The notes below the pieces were generated by a model. The model was given only the letters and a program-made list of their open reading frames with translations, made no database searches and was not told the DNA's origin. A DNA stretch of 64,000 bases from Burkholderiales bacterium (GTDB lineage Bacteria; Pseudomonadota; Gammaproteobacteria; Burkholderiales; SG8-41): contig JAIETP010000007.1 of the NCBI GenBank assembly GCA_019744975.1, forward strand, positions 1-64,000. Direction: 5' to 3'. A program made the position numbers and the translations under genes. Positions 53,196 to 62,360 of the stretch are shown here, piece by piece (position 1 is the stretch's first letter; each line of letters opens with the position of its first letter).

Positions 53196-54947
53196 TTACC
53201 GGTTTTTTACTTTGACGTAACGGCCCGGGGCCGCTTCGATCGCCGGATAACGGGCGTTGCCGGGTGCGGTCGGCGCGGCGACCTGTGCGCCGGCGTATTG
53301 CGCCAGCCAGCGGGTCCAGTGCGGCCACCAGCTGCCGGGCTGTGATTTCGCGCCCTCCAGCCAGGTTTCGGCTTCCGGCGGCAAACTCTCGTTGATCCAG
53401 TAATTACGCTTGTTGCGGAGCGCCGGATTGATCACCCCGGCGATGTGGCCGCTGGCCGCGAGCACGAATTGCAGCGGGCCACCCAATAGCGGAACACTAC
53501 CGTACGCGGTGCGCCAGGGGACGATATGGTCCTCTCTCGCCGCCAGCAGGTAGGCCGGCATGTCGACATTCGCCAAGTCAACCGGCACACCGCACATGGT
53601 CAGTTTGCCGGGGATGCGGAGGTTGTTCTCGAGATAGGTGTGGCGCACATAATATTTGTACATCGTGCCGGGCAGGTTGGTGCTGTCGCTGTTCCAGTAG
53701 AGCAGGTCGAACGGCTCGGGCGTGCGACCCTTCAGGTAATTGTTGACCACGTACGGCCAGATCAGGTCATTGGCGCGCAGGCTGGCGAAGGTCAGCGCCA
53801 GTTCGCGTCCTTTCAGCACGCCGCCCTGGGCGAACTCGGTTTCGCGCGCCGCCACGTAGGGCTCGTCGATGAACACGCTCAGTTCGCCGGTGTCGCTGAA
53901 ATCGAGCATGGTGGTGAGGAAGGTGGCGCTCGCCACTGGATCCTCGCCGCGCCCCCGCAGCACCGCCAGCGCGCAGGCGAGCAGTGTGCCGCCGACGCAG
54001 AACCCCAGTGCGTTGACCTGCGGCGCGCCGCTGATGTCCTGTGCCACGGAGAGGGCGCGCATCACGCCGTGCTCGAGGTAGTCGTCCCAACTGGCATGAC
54101 CCATTTCCGCCGGCATGTTGCGCCAGGACACCATGAATACCGTGTGGCCTGCGGCGACTGCGTGGCGGACATAGGAATTGTCGGGCTGCAGGTCGAGGAT
54201 GTAGTACTTGTTGATGCACGGCGGTACCATCACCAGCGGCCGTTCATGTACTTCGGTGGTCAGCGGGGCGTACTGCAGCAATTGCATGAAGTCGTTTTCG
54301 TAGACCACCGCACCCGGCGTGATCGCCAGGTTGCGGCCGACTTCGAAGGCGGTTTCGTCGGTCATCGACACCAGGCCGCGGTCGATGTCGGCAGCGAGGT
54401 TTTTCAGACCCTGGTTGAGGCTTTCACCCTCGGTTTCGGCGGCCAGTTTGATTGCCTCTGGATTGGTCCAGGGGTAATTGGCCGGCGACAGCGCGTCGAT
54501 CATCTGCCGCGTATAGAACTCCAGCTTGTGTTTGGCATGGGCTTCAAGCTTGGCGGCGGCGGTCATTTCCTCCAGCCAGCGCGCCGACAGCAGATAGGAC
54601 TGGGCGAGATAGTTGTAATAGGGTTCGCGCCATTCCGGGGCACGGAAACGGCGGTCATTGGGTGGCGACAGTGTGGCGGAAGCAGCGGCGCCGTCCGCGG
54701 AGGAATTGGCGCAAGCCTGCCACAGTGTCAGGTGTTCGTGGTAATAACGCTTGTTCAGTTCCAGCCAGCGTTCACTGTCCTGCGCCATGCCGGCGGCAAG
54801 CAGTTGCATCATTTGCCCCATGTCGGGCATGGTTTTCCCGGCATCAAGTTTGCCGGCGGCGCCGGCAAACAACATGCGGTTCAGTTCGGCAAACGCTGCG
54901 GCAGGGTTCGGCACTTCGGATGCGGGTTTGGACGTGGATTCAGTCAT
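53196..54947 (-). CDS. phaC: Class I poly(3-hydroxyalkanoate) synthase PhaC
   Basis: A 583-residue polymerase building PHB from (R)-3-hydroxyacyl-CoA. The lipase-like box with nucleophile Cys is in ALGFCVGGTLLACALA (near residue 319), the Asp in LAAREDHIVPW and the His in LAASGHIAGVINP. PPCINKYYILDLQPDNSYVR and FMVSWRNMPAEMGH are class I signatures. The N-terminal about 200 residues form the usual helical domain. Full length. It is 74 bp upstream of phaB on the same strand. Confidence 0.97.
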   Translation of the reverse strand: MTESTSKPASEVPNPAAAFAELNRMLFAGAAGKLDAGKTMPDMGQMMQLLAAGMAQDSERWLELNKRYYHEHLTLWQACANSSADGAAASATLSPPNDRRFRAPEWREPYYNYLAQSYLLSARWLEEMTAAAKLEAHAKHKLEFYTRQMIDALSPANYPWTNPEAIKLAAETEGESLNQGLKNLAADIDRGLVSMTDETAFEVGRNLAITPGAVVYENDFMQLLQYAPLTTEVHERPLVMVPPCINKYYILDLQPDNSYVRHAVAAGHTVFMVSWRNMPAEMGHASWDDYLEHGVMRALSVAQDISGAPQVNALGFCVGGTLLACALAVLRGRGEDPVASATFLTTMLDFSDTGELSVFIDEPYVAARETEFAQGGVLKGRELALTFASLRANDLIWPYVVNNYLKGRTPEPFDLLYWNSDSTNLPGTMYKYYVRHTYLENNLRIPGKLTMCGVPVDLANVDMPAYLLAAREDHIVPWRTAYGSVPLLGGPLQFVLAASGHIAGVINPALRNKRNYWINESLPPEAETWLEGAKSQPGSWWPHWTRWLAQYAGAQVAAPTAPGNARYPAIEAAPGRYVKVKNR

Positions 54948-55092
54948 GGGCAGTCAGCAGCATGCGATAGCGGAATGACATGATTATGGCAATGGCGCCA
55001 TGACAACGAAGTCAGGACAATGAAGTCAGGACAACAATAACATACCGGTTCGCGCAAGCCGACGCGCTTGCGCTGCTATTTTTGGATTGTGT

Positions 55093-55908
55093 TCAGTGCC
55101 CGCCGTGCGCCCACTCGCCGACCAGCCAGATGGTGGCGATGCCCAGCCCGATCAGCAGCACCTGCTGCGCGGTGGCCGCCAGTTCGGGACGGCGGTGCAG
55201 GCCGGGAATCAGGTCGGCGACGGCGACATAAAGCATGCTCGCCGCGGCCAGCGCCAGCAATGGCGTGACCAGTGCTTCGGCCAGTTGCAAAGTGAAATAG
55301 GCAAGCACGCCGCCGATGACCATCGCCGCGCTGGCGATCACGTTCAGCAGCATCGCTTTCTGTTTGCTGTAACCGGAGTGCAACAAGATCAGGAAGTCGC
55401 CGACTTCCTGCGGCACTTCGTGGGCGATTATCGCGATGGCGGTAACGATGCCGAGCTGGATGTCGGCCATGAAGGCGGCGGCGATCAGCACGCCGTCGAC
55501 AAAATTATGGAAGGTGTCGCCGACCAGGATCATCAGCCCGCTGCGACCGTGGTCATTGTGCTGGTGACCGTGCGCGTTATGGTCAGTATTCGGTGGCGAC
55601 GGGAGATGCGGATCGTGGGCTTCGCATTCCTCGACATGGCAGTGCCGCCACAGCACCAGTTTTTCAAGAATGAAGAATCCCAGGATGCCGAACAGCACGG
55701 TGGCCGCGGTGGCCTGCAGGCTGTCGCTGCGTTCGAAGGCGTGCGGCAGCACTTCGATGAAGGCGGCGCCGAGCAGCGCGCCGACCGCGTAACTGACCAG
55801 CATCGGCACTTGCGAGGCTTTGGCCTTGATCGCGAACAGGCCGGCGGTGACGGCGGATAGTATGCCGCCGGCGAGGGTGGCGAGGATGATCCAGGAGAGG
55901 GTGGTCAA
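55093..55908 (-). CDS. ZIP-family metal transporter
   Basis: A 271-residue inner-membrane protein with about eight helices. The His-rich cytoplasmic loop lies at residues about 95-125 (NTDHNAHGHQHNDHGRSG), and the conserved metal-path segments are DTFHNFVDGVLIAAAFMAD and IAIIAHEVPQEVGDFLILL (H-N-x-x-D and H-E-x-P-x-E). Likely cargo is zinc or another divalent ion. The start is a TTG at 55908; a stop codon (TAA) lies just upstream in frame, so no earlier start is possible. Confidence 0.92.
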   Translation of the reverse strand: MTTLSWIILATLAGGILSAVTAGLFAIKAKASQVPMLVSYAVGALLGAAFIEVLPHAFERSDSLQATAATVLFGILGFFILEKLVLWRHCHVEECEAHDPHLPSPPNTDHNAHGHQHNDHGRSGLMILVGDTFHNFVDGVLIAAAFMADIQLGIVTAIAIIAHEVPQEVGDFLILLHSGYSKQKAMLLNVIASAAMVIGGVLAYFTLQLAEALVTPLLALAAASMLYVAVADLIPGLHRRPELAATAQQVLLIGLGIATIWLVGEWAHGGH

Positions 55909-55980
55909 GGAGATTCGCTTTTAGGCGCTGTGCAGGATGCGTCGCGAGGCGGGATTATAACCAAGTGATGAGTGAGGAGT

Positions 55981-56042
55981 GATGAATGATGAGCGAAACG
56001 TCAAAACCGGCGGAGGGGTTCGCTCCGCGCTCATCACTCATC
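55981..56042. repeat. 15-bp inverted repeat at the pgeF 3' end
   Basis: GATGAATGATGAGCG (55981-55995) and CGCTCATCACTCATC (56028-56042) pair at 14 of 15 positions around a 32-base loop. The left arm belongs to a low-complexity GATGAGTGA tract starting near 55965. The right arm contains the pgeF stop codon. It may act as a terminator-like or REP-like hairpin. Confidence 0.6.
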
Positions 56043-56793
56043 GCTGGATCCAAACCAGTGCCGCCATGCGTCCGGTGACCGGGTTGCGGCGATGGGAATA
56101 AAAGCGTTCGCTATCGGTATAAGTGCAGAGGTCGCCGCCATAAACTGCTGTCACGCCGGCGCGGTGCAGGGCATCGCGCGCCAGTGCCGGCAGGTCGCAC
56201 AGCCATTTGCCGGCAACAGGCAAGGGTTTGAACGCTGATTTACGCTCCGGTGCATCGGCGCAGAAAGCCTGCAACACGTCATCGCCGACTTCGAAGGCCG
56301 TCGGTCCGATGCCGGGGCCGATCCAGGCCATCAGCTCGGCGGGTTTTGCCGGCATGCGCGAAATGGTGTTGGCGAGTACGCCGCCGGCGAGGCCGCGCCA
56401 GCCGGCATGGGCGGCGGCGATGCAGCTGCCGCTGCGGTCGGTGAATAACACGGGCAGGCAGTCGGCAACGAGGATCGCGCACACCGTGCCGGGGCGGCGC
56501 GCGACACTGGCGTCGGCTTGCGGTACTTCAATGTTTGTACTGTTCATCATGTCAGCATCGACGACAGTACTGCCGTGCACTTGCGCCAGCCAGCGCGGCG
56601 GTTCGGGCAGCAACCGGTTCAGTTGCGCATGGTTGGCCTCGACCGCGGCGGGATCATCCGCAGTGCGCCGTCCGAGATTCATGCCGGCGTACGGTCCGCT
56701 GCTGGTGCCGCCGGCGCGCGTGGTGACCAGTGCCCGCACCCGTGCCGGCGCCGGCCAGTCGGGAACGATCCATTGCGGGTGAGGGGTATTCAT
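56038..56793 (-). CDS. pgeF: Peptidoglycan editing factor PgeF (laccase-domain, YfiH family)
   Basis: A 251-residue multicopper-polyphenol-oxidase-like protein of the YfiH/LACC1 family, which removes mis-incorporated L-Ser from peptidoglycan precursors. Zinc/copper ligands: His in WLAQVHGSTVVDAD, Cys in ILVADCLPVLF, and His in AAAHAGWRGLAGGV, with LCTYTDSERFYSHRR near the end. The ATG at 56793 overlaps the rluD stop (ATGA), the usual rluD-pgeF coupling. The frame is open to 56850 on the rluD side. Confidence 0.93.
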   Translation of the reverse strand: MNTPHPQWIVPDWPAPARVRALVTTRAGGTSSGPYAGMNLGRRTADDPAAVEANHAQLNRLLPEPPRWLAQVHGSTVVDADMMNSTNIEVPQADASVARRPGTVCAILVADCLPVLFTDRSGSCIAAAHAGWRGLAGGVLANTISRMPAKPAELMAWIGPGIGPTAFEVGDDVLQAFCADAPERKSAFKPLPVAGKWLCDLPALARDALHRAGVTAVYGGDLCTYTDSERFYSHRRNPVTGRMAALVWIQR

Positions 56794-57746
56794 TCGTCGC
56801 GCAGGGCTGCGATCAGTTGCTGCATGTCTTCCGGCAGCGGCGCATGCCATTGCATGGTTTCCCCGCTTTGCGGGTGGGTCAGCGCCAGTTTTTCGGCATG
56901 CAGTGCCTGGCGCGGCAGTTGCGGTTTTGCGGGCGGATTGCGCGGTCCGTAGACCGGGTCGCCCCAGATCGGGTGGCCGAGTTTCTGCAGGTGTACGCGG
57001 ATCTGATGGGTGCGCCCGGTTTCGAGGCGACAGGCGAGGACGCTGGCGCGCGCCAGTTTTTCCAGCACCTTGTAATGGGTGACTGCCGGTTTGCCGGAGT
57101 GCACCACGGCCATGCGGATGCGGCTGCGCGGGTCGCGGCCGATGGCGCCCTCGATCTTGCCGTCGCGGGCGACCTTGCCGTGGGCGACGGCGCGGTATTC
57201 GCGGGTTACGGTGCGCGCCTGCAACTGGCGCACCAGGTCGGTTTGTGCGGTCAGCGTTTTGGCGATCACCAGCAGTCCGCTGGTGTCCTTGTCGAGGCGG
57301 TGTACGATGCCGGCGCGCGGCACGGTGGCGAGTTGCGGGGCGTGGGCAAGTAGCGCGTTCAACAAGGTGCCCTGCCAGTTGCCGCTTCCCGGGTGCACCA
57401 CCAGGCCCGGTGGTTTGTTGATGACCATCAGCGTGTCATCTTCGTACATCACATCCAGCGGTATGGTTTCAGGCCGGAACGCCGTTTCTTCGGGCGACAG
57501 CGCCGGTTGCACGGCCACCTGCTCACCGCCATGGAGTTTGTCACGGGGCGCCAGCGCCTTGCCGTCCACGGTGACGCGGCCTTCGCGCACCCAGGCGGTC
57601 AGGCGGGCGCGGGAATAATGCGGCAATAGCTGCGCCAGTGCCTGATCCAGGCGCAAACCGGCGCAGGTCTCCGGCACCGTTAGATGATACGGAGCCGGAG
57701 GGTCCCCGTTTTGGGTATAATTTTCGGATGGAAAATCAGCGTTCAT
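56790..57746 (-). CDS. rluD: 23S rRNA pseudouridine synthase RluD
   Basis: A 318-residue enzyme that makes pseudouridines in helix 69 of 23S rRNA. It has an N-terminal S4 RNA-binding domain (GLRLDQALAQLLPHYSRARL) and the catalytic Asp in PRAGIVHRLDKDTSGLLVIA; CRLETGRTHQIRVHLQKLGH is the C-terminal motif. It is divergent from bamD with overlapping or abutting 5' ends, the common rluD/bamD arrangement. Confidence 0.96.
   Translation of the reverse strand: MNADFPSENYTQNGDPPAPYHLTVPETCAGLRLDQALAQLLPHYSRARLTAWVREGRVTVDGKALAPRDKLHGGEQVAVQPALSPEETAFRPETIPLDVMYEDDTLMVINKPPGLVVHPGSGNWQGTLLNALLAHAPQLATVPRAGIVHRLDKDTSGLLVIAKTLTAQTDLVRQLQARTVTREYRAVAHGKVARDGKIEGAIGRDPRSRIRMAVVHSGKPAVTHYKVLEKLARASVLACRLETGRTHQIRVHLQKLGHPIWGDPVYGPRNPPAKPQLPRQALHAEKLALTHPQSGETMQWHAPLPEDMQQLIAALRDE
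57716..57721 (+). promoter_or_regulatory. Candidate -10 element of bamD
   Basis: TATAAT, seven bases before the ATG at 57728, inside the rluD coding region. If used, the transcript would be nearly leaderless for that ATG or start translation at the ATG 57749. No good -35 is seen. Confidence 0.35.
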
Positions 57747-58555
57747 TGATGCGCAGCATTTTAACGGTATTCACAGCCGTCGCCGTCGGCTTGTTATTGG
57801 GCGGCTGCGGCATTTTCAGCGGCAAGGAAGTCGACGAGACCCGCGGCTGGTCGGTGCAGAAACTGTACGCTGAAGCCCGCCAGGAACTCGCCGACCGCAA
57901 CTGGGAAAATGCGATCAAACATTATGAGCGCATCGAGTCGCGTTATCCCTTCGGGCGCTTCGCCCAGCAGGCGCAGATCGAAGTGGCCTACGCCCACTGG
58001 AAAAACGAGGATCCGGCTTCGGCGCTGGCGACCATCGACCGTTTCGTCAAGCAGAATCCGAACCATCCCAGCGCCGATTACATGTATTTCCTGAAGGGAC
58101 TGATCAATTTCAACGACGACCTCGGCATCATGGGGTTTTTCAGCGGGCAGGACTTGTCCGAGCGTGATCCCAAGGCTGCGGCAGAGGCCTTTATTTCGTT
58201 CAAGGACCTGGTCACGCGGTTTCCCGACAGCAAATATGCTCCTGACGCGATCCAGCGCATGAATTACCTGGTCAACGCGCTGGCATCACACGAAATCCAT
58301 GTGGCGCGTTATTACATCAAGCGCAAGGCCTATGTTGCCGCTGCGAACCGGGCGCAGTACGCGCTGAAGACCTATCCGGGCGCGCCGGCCAATGAGGAAG
58401 GGCTGGTGATCATGGTCCAGGCGTATGACGCACTGGGCATGACGACTCTGCGCAATGACGCCGAGCGCGTCATGCTCAAAAATTTCCCGGACAGTGTTTA
58501 CCTGAAGGGTGGTCCGAAAAATAATGCCCCCTGGTGGCAACCCTGGAACTGGTAG
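57728..58555 (+). CDS. bamD: Outer-membrane assembly lipoprotein BamD
   Basis: A 275-residue lipoprotein of the BAM complex. The lipobox is LLLGGC (Cys about 27 residues in) and five TPR-like repeats follow: LYAEARQELADRNWENAIKH, YPFGRFAQQAQIEVAYAHWK, NPNHPSADYMYFLKGLINF, DSKYAPDAIQRMNYLVNALA. The ATG at 57728 overlaps the rluD start region by 19 bp; an ATG at 57749 (MRSILTVF) would avoid this and still give a good signal peptide. Function is certain, the start less so. Confidence 0.96.
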   Translation: MENQRSLMRSILTVFTAVAVGLLLGGCGIFSGKEVDETRGWSVQKLYAEARQELADRNWENAIKHYERIESRYPFGRFAQQAQIEVAYAHWKNEDPASALATIDRFVKQNPNHPSADYMYFLKGLINFNDDLGIMGFFSGQDLSERDPKAAAEAFISFKDLVTRFPDSKYAPDAIQRMNYLVNALASHEIHVARYYIKRKAYVAAANRAQYALKTYPGAPANEEGLVIMVQAYDALGMTTLRNDAERVMLKNFPDSVYLKGGPKNNAPWWQPWNW

Positions 58556-58575
58556 CAGGGGTGTTTTAACAGCGC

Positions 58576-58923
58576 CTAACGCGCAAAACGTTTGACCACG
58601 GCCATCAGTTCCGTGATGGCCCTGTCTCCATTACCTCCATTACCCTTGCTGCCGCGGTCAGCCCTGACCGCATCGGCGACGCAACCCCGGGTGTGATCCT
58701 CCAGCAGTTGCAGCGCCACTGCGTCCAGTGCCGACTGGATCGCCGCGACCTGGGTCAACACGTCGACACAATAACGGTCGTCCTGGATCATCTGCGCGAC
58801 GCCGCGCACCTGGCCCTCGACGCGATTCAGCCGTTTCAGCAGCGTTTGTTTGTGTGGCTGTACGACTTGCGGGTCATGACAGTCGACGCGGGCTGCGGCG
58901 CGTTTGGGTTCAGGCGACGTCAT
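58576..58923 (-). CDS. csoR: Copper-sensing repressor of the CsoR family
   Basis: A 115-residue all-helical DNA-binding protein of the CsoR/RcnR (DUF156) family. Core helices: [20 protein letters not shown], then Cys in [18 protein letters not shown], and His-x-x-x-Cys in [12 protein letters not shown], which complete the C-H-C Cu(I) ligand set. It has an N-terminal tail ([12 protein letters not shown]). The ATG at 58923 overlaps the end of copZ by 14 bp. Together with the palindrome upstream of copA this makes an autoregulated copA-copZ-csoR operon. Confidence 0.9.
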   Translation of the reverse strand: MTSPEPKRAAARVDCHDPQVVQPHKQTLLKRLNRVEGQVRGVAQMIQDDRYCVDVLTQVAAIQSALDAVALQLLEDHTRGCVADAVRADRGSKGNGGNGDRAITELMAVVKRFAR

Positions 58924-59116
58924 AACCGGCATCCGTGATTGCGGTCTTGATCGCCTGCAGGCTGGTTTTGCCGGGGTCATAGGTTACCGCGGCCTGCGCT
59001 TTTTCCAGCGAGACTTCGGCTTGCGTGATGCCGGCCATGCCGCTTAGTACGCGTTTTACGCTGGACACGCAGCCCATGCAGGTCATGCCTTTGATGGGGA
59101 CGATGGTGGTTTCCAT
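58910..59116 (-). CDS. copZ: Copper chaperone, heavy-metal-associated domain protein
   Basis: A 68-residue single HMA domain with the Cu(I) motif GMTCMGC in [19 protein letters not shown], then [20 protein letters not shown] and the C-terminal [14 protein letters not shown]. Its usual role is to pass Cu(I) to CopA. It lies 70 bp after copA, with tandem 8-bp repeats between them, and overlaps csoR. Confidence 0.94.
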   Translation of the reverse strand: METTIVPIKGMTCMGCVSSVKRVLSGMAGITQAEVSLEKAQAAVTYDPGKTSLQAIKTAITDAGYDVA

Positions 59117-59136
59117 GTGTTTTCCTTTTTCATCGG

Positions 59137-59168
59137 GTGATTAGGTAATTAGGTGATTAGGTGATTGG
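59137..59168. repeat. Four tandem 8-bp repeats between copZ and copA
   Basis: GTGATTAG, GTAATTAG, GTGATTAG and GTGATTGG follow each other without spacing. A partly complementary stretch (TTAATTACTTATCACTTAGTCAC) lies just beyond, at 59176-59198, so a long imperfect hairpin could form in the transcript. Confidence 0.7.
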
Positions 59169-59186
59169 CGAGTTCTTAATTACTTA

Positions 59187-61397
59187 TCACTTAGTCACCG
59201 CCTTTGAAGGTTTCCAGCGTTTGAGCAGCAGCGAGTTGCTGACGACCGATACTGAACTCATCGCCATTGCCGCCCCGGCAATTACCGGATTGAGCAAACC
59301 CATCGCGGCCAGCGGTATGCCCAATACGTTGTAAAAAAAGGCAAAAAACAGGTTCTGCTTTATTTTGCGAAAAGTCGCGCGTGACAGGCTGACCGCATCC
59401 ACCGCGCTCATCAGATCGCTGCGCATCAGCGTCACGTCGGCGGCATGGATGGCCACGTCGGAACCGGCGCCGATGGCGAGGCTGACTTGTGCCGCAGCCA
59501 GTGCCGGTGCGTCGTTGACGCCGTCGCCGATCATGCCCACCACATGACCTTCCGCTTTCAGCGCGGCGATGCGCTGTGCCTTGTCCTGCGGCAGCATCTC
59601 TGCCGCGAATGTGGCAATGCCGACCTCGCGGGCAATGTGTTCCGCCGTGCGCTGGTTGTCGCCGGTGAGCATGATCACTTCGATGCCGAGTGCCTGCAGT
59701 GCCGCAACCGCTGCGGCTGAAGTCGGCCGCAGCGGATCGGCGATGGCGATCAGTCCGAGGACACGGTGATTGTGGGCGACACCGATCACGGTTTTGCCCT
59801 GATCCTGCAGCCGCGTAACAGTTTGCGCATCCAAAGGCAGTCCGGCGTCGGCCAGCAGCCGTGGTGAGCCGAGCAGGGCGGCCGCGCCGTCGAGCAGGGC
59901 GTGCACGCCTTTACCGGTGACAGCCGAGAAATCCTGCACTGCCGGCGCTGTGATGCCGCGGTCGCGGGCGCGGTTGAGGATGGCACGCGCCAGCGGATGT
60001 TCTGAACCGGCTTCCAGTGCGGCGGCAATGCGCAATACATCGTTTTCAGTGCTGCCTTCGCCGGCGACAATGTCAGTGACCGCGGGTTTGCCCTGGGTCA
60101 GCGTACCGGTCTTGTCGAGGACCAGCGTATCGATGTGACCGGCGTGTTCCAGGGCTTCGGCATTTTTGATCAGCACGCCGGCGCGCGCGCCGGCGCCGCT
60201 GCCGACCATGATCGCGGTCGGTGTGGCGAGGCCCAGCGCGCAGGGACAGGCAATGACCAGCACGGCCACCGCGGGCACGAGGGCGTCCGCCCACGCGCCG
60301 GAGTACCACCACCAGCCGGCAAAAGTCAGCACGGCCAGTGCAATGACCACCGGTACAAATACTCCGGAAATGGTATCGGCCAGTCTCTGGATCGGCGCCT
60401 TGGAGCCCTGGGCTTCCTCGACCAGGCGGATGATACCGGCGAGAGCGGTGTCGGCGCCGACCCCGGTGGCGCGGCAGCGCAGCAGGCCCTGGGCGTTGAG
60501 GGTTGCGGCGTACACCGGACTGCCTGCCGTTTTGGCGACAGGCAGGCTTTCGCCGGTGAGCATGGCCTCATCGACGCTGGAACTGCCGTCAATGACCTTG
60601 CCATCAACAGGCACGGCTTCGCCCGGTCGCACCACAAACACGTCATCGACACGGATGTTGGCCACCGGAATTTCGACGATCCCGCCATTGCGTTCGATAC
60701 GCGCGGTTTTGGGCTGTAAGCGGATCAGTTCCTCGATCGCCGAGGAAGCGCGGGCGCGGGCGCGGGATTCCAGCAGCTTGCCGAGGAACACCAGCGTGAT
60801 GATGCTGACCGCGGCTTCGAAGTAGAGATGGCCATCGAGTCCGAGCAGCACGACGGCGGCGCTGTAGAAATAAGCAACACTGGTGCCCAGCGCGATCAGC
60901 ACATCCATATTGGCGCCGCCGCCGCGCAGTGCATGAAAGGCACCGATATAAAACCGGCCGCCAATCCAGAACTGGACGGGGGTGGCGATCAGCAGCTGCG
61001 CCAGCGGTGGCAGCCAACTGGCGTGGTGAGCGCCGGTGAGCATGTACAGCATCAACGCAAGGAAGGGCAGTGTCAGCATCGCGGAAATGGTGAACAGCCG
61101 CAGGTCGCGTTGGTAGGCGGCGAGGCGTTCGGCCTTGCGCGTGGCATCGTCGCCGGACGCCGGCATTTGCGCGTCGTAACCGGCCTTGCGAATGGCGGCG
61201 ATCAGATCGGCGGGGACGAGGCTTCCTGCCGGATATTCGACATGGGCTTTTTCGGTGGCGAAGTTCACCGCGGCCTTCACATCGGGCAGGCGGTTCAGTG
61301 TTTTTTCGATGCGCGCGGCACAGGCGGCGCAGGTCATGCCGGTGATTGGCAGGTCGATGACGGCCGGTTTGTGGTTTGGGTCAGTGATGGTATTCAT
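59187..61397 (-). CDS. copA: Copper-exporting P1B-type ATPase CopA
   Basis: A 736-residue Cu(I) pump. One N-terminal HMA domain (GMTCAACAA at about residue 20), eight membrane helices, the CPC motif in [19 protein letters not shown] (near residue 385), the phosphorylation site [14 protein letters not shown] (near 427), HP in GSEHPLA and [10 protein letters not shown] in the hinge. The final helix carries the M-S-S motif in [13 protein letters not shown], a P1B-1 signature. The ATG at 61397 is ten bases from the operator palindrome; the open frame runs on to 61433 across that operator, so the upstream in-frame codons are not real. Confidence 0.97.
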   Translation of the reverse strand: MNTITDPNHKPAVIDLPITGMTCAACAARIEKTLNRLPDVKAAVNFATEKAHVEYPAGSLVPADLIAAIRKAGYDAQMPASGDDATRKAERLAAYQRDLRLFTISAMLTLPFLALMLYMLTGAHHASWLPPLAQLLIATPVQFWIGGRFYIGAFHALRGGGANMDVLIALGTSVAYFYSAAVVLLGLDGHLYFEAAVSIITLVFLGKLLESRARARASSAIEELIRLQPKTARIERNGGIVEIPVANIRVDDVFVVRPGEAVPVDGKVIDGSSSVDEAMLTGESLPVAKTAGSPVYAATLNAQGLLRCRATGVGADTALAGIIRLVEEAQGSKAPIQRLADTISGVFVPVVIALAVLTFAGWWWYSGAWADALVPAVAVLVIACPCALGLATPTAIMVGSGAGARAGVLIKNAEALEHAGHIDTLVLDKTGTLTQGKPAVTDIVAGEGSTENDVLRIAAALEAGSEHPLARAILNRARDRGITAPAVQDFSAVTGKGVHALLDGAAALLGSPRLLADAGLPLDAQTVTRLQDQGKTVIGVAHNHRVLGLIAIADPLRPTSAAAVAALQALGIEVIMLTGDNQRTAEHIAREVGIATFAAEMLPQDKAQRIAALKAEGHVVGMIGDGVNDAPALAAAQVSLAIGAGSDVAIHAADVTLMRSDLMSAVDAVSLSRATFRKIKQNLFFAFFYNVLGIPLAAMGLLNPVIAGAAMAMSSVSVVSNSLLLKRWKPSKAVTK

Positions 61398-61406
61398 GGC
61401 CGCAGC

Positions 61407-61427
61407 ATATACCCCAGTGGGGTATAT
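61407..61427. promoter_or_regulatory. CsoR-type operator palindrome upstream of copA
   Basis: ATATACCCC, AGT, GGGGTATAT: a perfect 9+3+9 inverted repeat. TACCCC/GGGGTA palindromes are the binding sites of CsoR proteins. It lies ten bases upstream of the copA ATG, so binding would block initiation of the copper operon. Confidence 0.92.
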
Positions 61428-61511
61428 TTGCAACAGCCATAAAATTGTTAAATAAAATCAATTGCTTGTTGATTTACTCAAAAATACTGACGGTATGGAG
61501 AATTCAGCTGA

Positions 61512-61542
61512 AATAAAAAAAGCGCCCCGATTGGGGCGCTTT
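61512..61542 (-). terminator. Rho-independent terminator of the glycine-zipper gene
   Basis: AAAGCGCCCC (61519-61528) and GGGGCGCTTT (61533-61542) form a 10-bp stem around GATT; on the minus strand it is followed by TTTTTTATTT. It ends the transcript of the gene at 61563-62195, 20 bp past its stop. Confidence 0.93.
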
Positions 61543-61562
61543 GATGGTTATGCGGCACCGGC

Positions 61563-62195
61563 CTAGCCGGCGGTGAGATTGCCATTGACGATGCGCACCT
61601 TGCTGCCGGCCTGAAATGCAGGCTGGGAGTCGTATGAGAAGCGGCGGGTACTGCCGTCGTCCATGTTCACGATAACTTCATAACTCGTGGTCGATTTCAT
61701 GTTTTTCTCGACCTGGTGGCCGGCATAGGCGCCGCCTGCCGCACCGGCCACGGTGGCGATCTTTTTGCCCGTGCCGCCGCCGACCTGGTTACCCAGTACG
61801 CCGCCCAACACGCCGCCTGCGACTGCGCCGAGCCCGCTGCCTTCGCCTTTTTGTGTGATGGTGTTCACACTGGCCACCACCCCACAGTTGGCGCATAGCG
61901 GCGCAGCCTTTGGCTTTTCAGCCGCTGTTGCTGGCGCCTGGGTGGCGACCTGCGCCGGTTTGCCGGTATCCGTTTGTTTGGCCACCTTCGGTTTGGATGG
62001 CGCGGATGCAGGTTGAGGGACGGGTGCCGGGTTCGTGGCGGTTTTTGCGGATTCGGCCTGCAGCGCCGTTTCACTGTTTTTGGAAAACGAGCTCGGGACG
62101 AGCCCGGTCATGATGCCGACGCCGACCAGACTGAATACAGTCACTGAGACGGCGGCAATGGCGACGAGTGGATTGATTTTGCTGGGTTCCGACAT
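61563..62195 (-). CDS. Glycine-zipper 2TM-domain envelope protein
   Basis: A 210-residue protein. An N-terminal membrane segment (residues about 9-33) leads to a Pro/Ala/Lys-rich linker, a Cys pair (PLCANCGVVASVNTITQKG), then the glycine-zipper 2TM domain (GLGAVAGGVLGGVLGNQVGG, ATVAGAAGGAYAGHQVEK) and an OmpA/SlyB-like C-terminal beta part (YEVIVNMDDGSTRRFSYDSQ). This is the SlyB/PcP-like family in which the zipper inserts in the outer membrane. There is no lipobox, so anchoring is by the N-terminal helix. The function is a suggested envelope-integrity role. Confidence 0.88.
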   Translation of the reverse strand: MSEPSKINPLVAIAAVSVTVFSLVGVGIMTGLVPSSFSKNSETALQAESAKTATNPAPVPQPASAPSKPKVAKQTDTGKPAQVATQAPATAAEKPKAAPLCANCGVVASVNTITQKGEGSGLGAVAGGVLGGVLGNQVGGGTGKKIATVAGAAGGAYAGHQVEKNMKSTTSYEVIVNMDDGSTRRFSYDSQPAFQAGSKVRIVNGNLTAG

Positions 62196-62360
62196 GATGT
62201 TCTCCTTTTGTGGTTCAGTGGAACATCATCATCCTAATGCGGTTTCAACGCTTAGCGTGTGAACTAAATCACATCGTTACAAAGCGTTACATCGTGCACC
62301 GGCATCAGGCGTGCAATCCCGGTTGCGTAATCTCAGTTGGGTAATATCAGTCGCGTTATA

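Noticed and set aside
53526-54983. 485-codon plus-strand frame opposite phaC
   Set aside because: phaC is unmistakable; the opposite frame is His/Gly/Arg-rich shadow.
59137-59168. Short tandem repeats as a phase-variation tract in a gene
   Set aside because: They lie between copA and copZ and not in coding sequence; a switching role is not supported.
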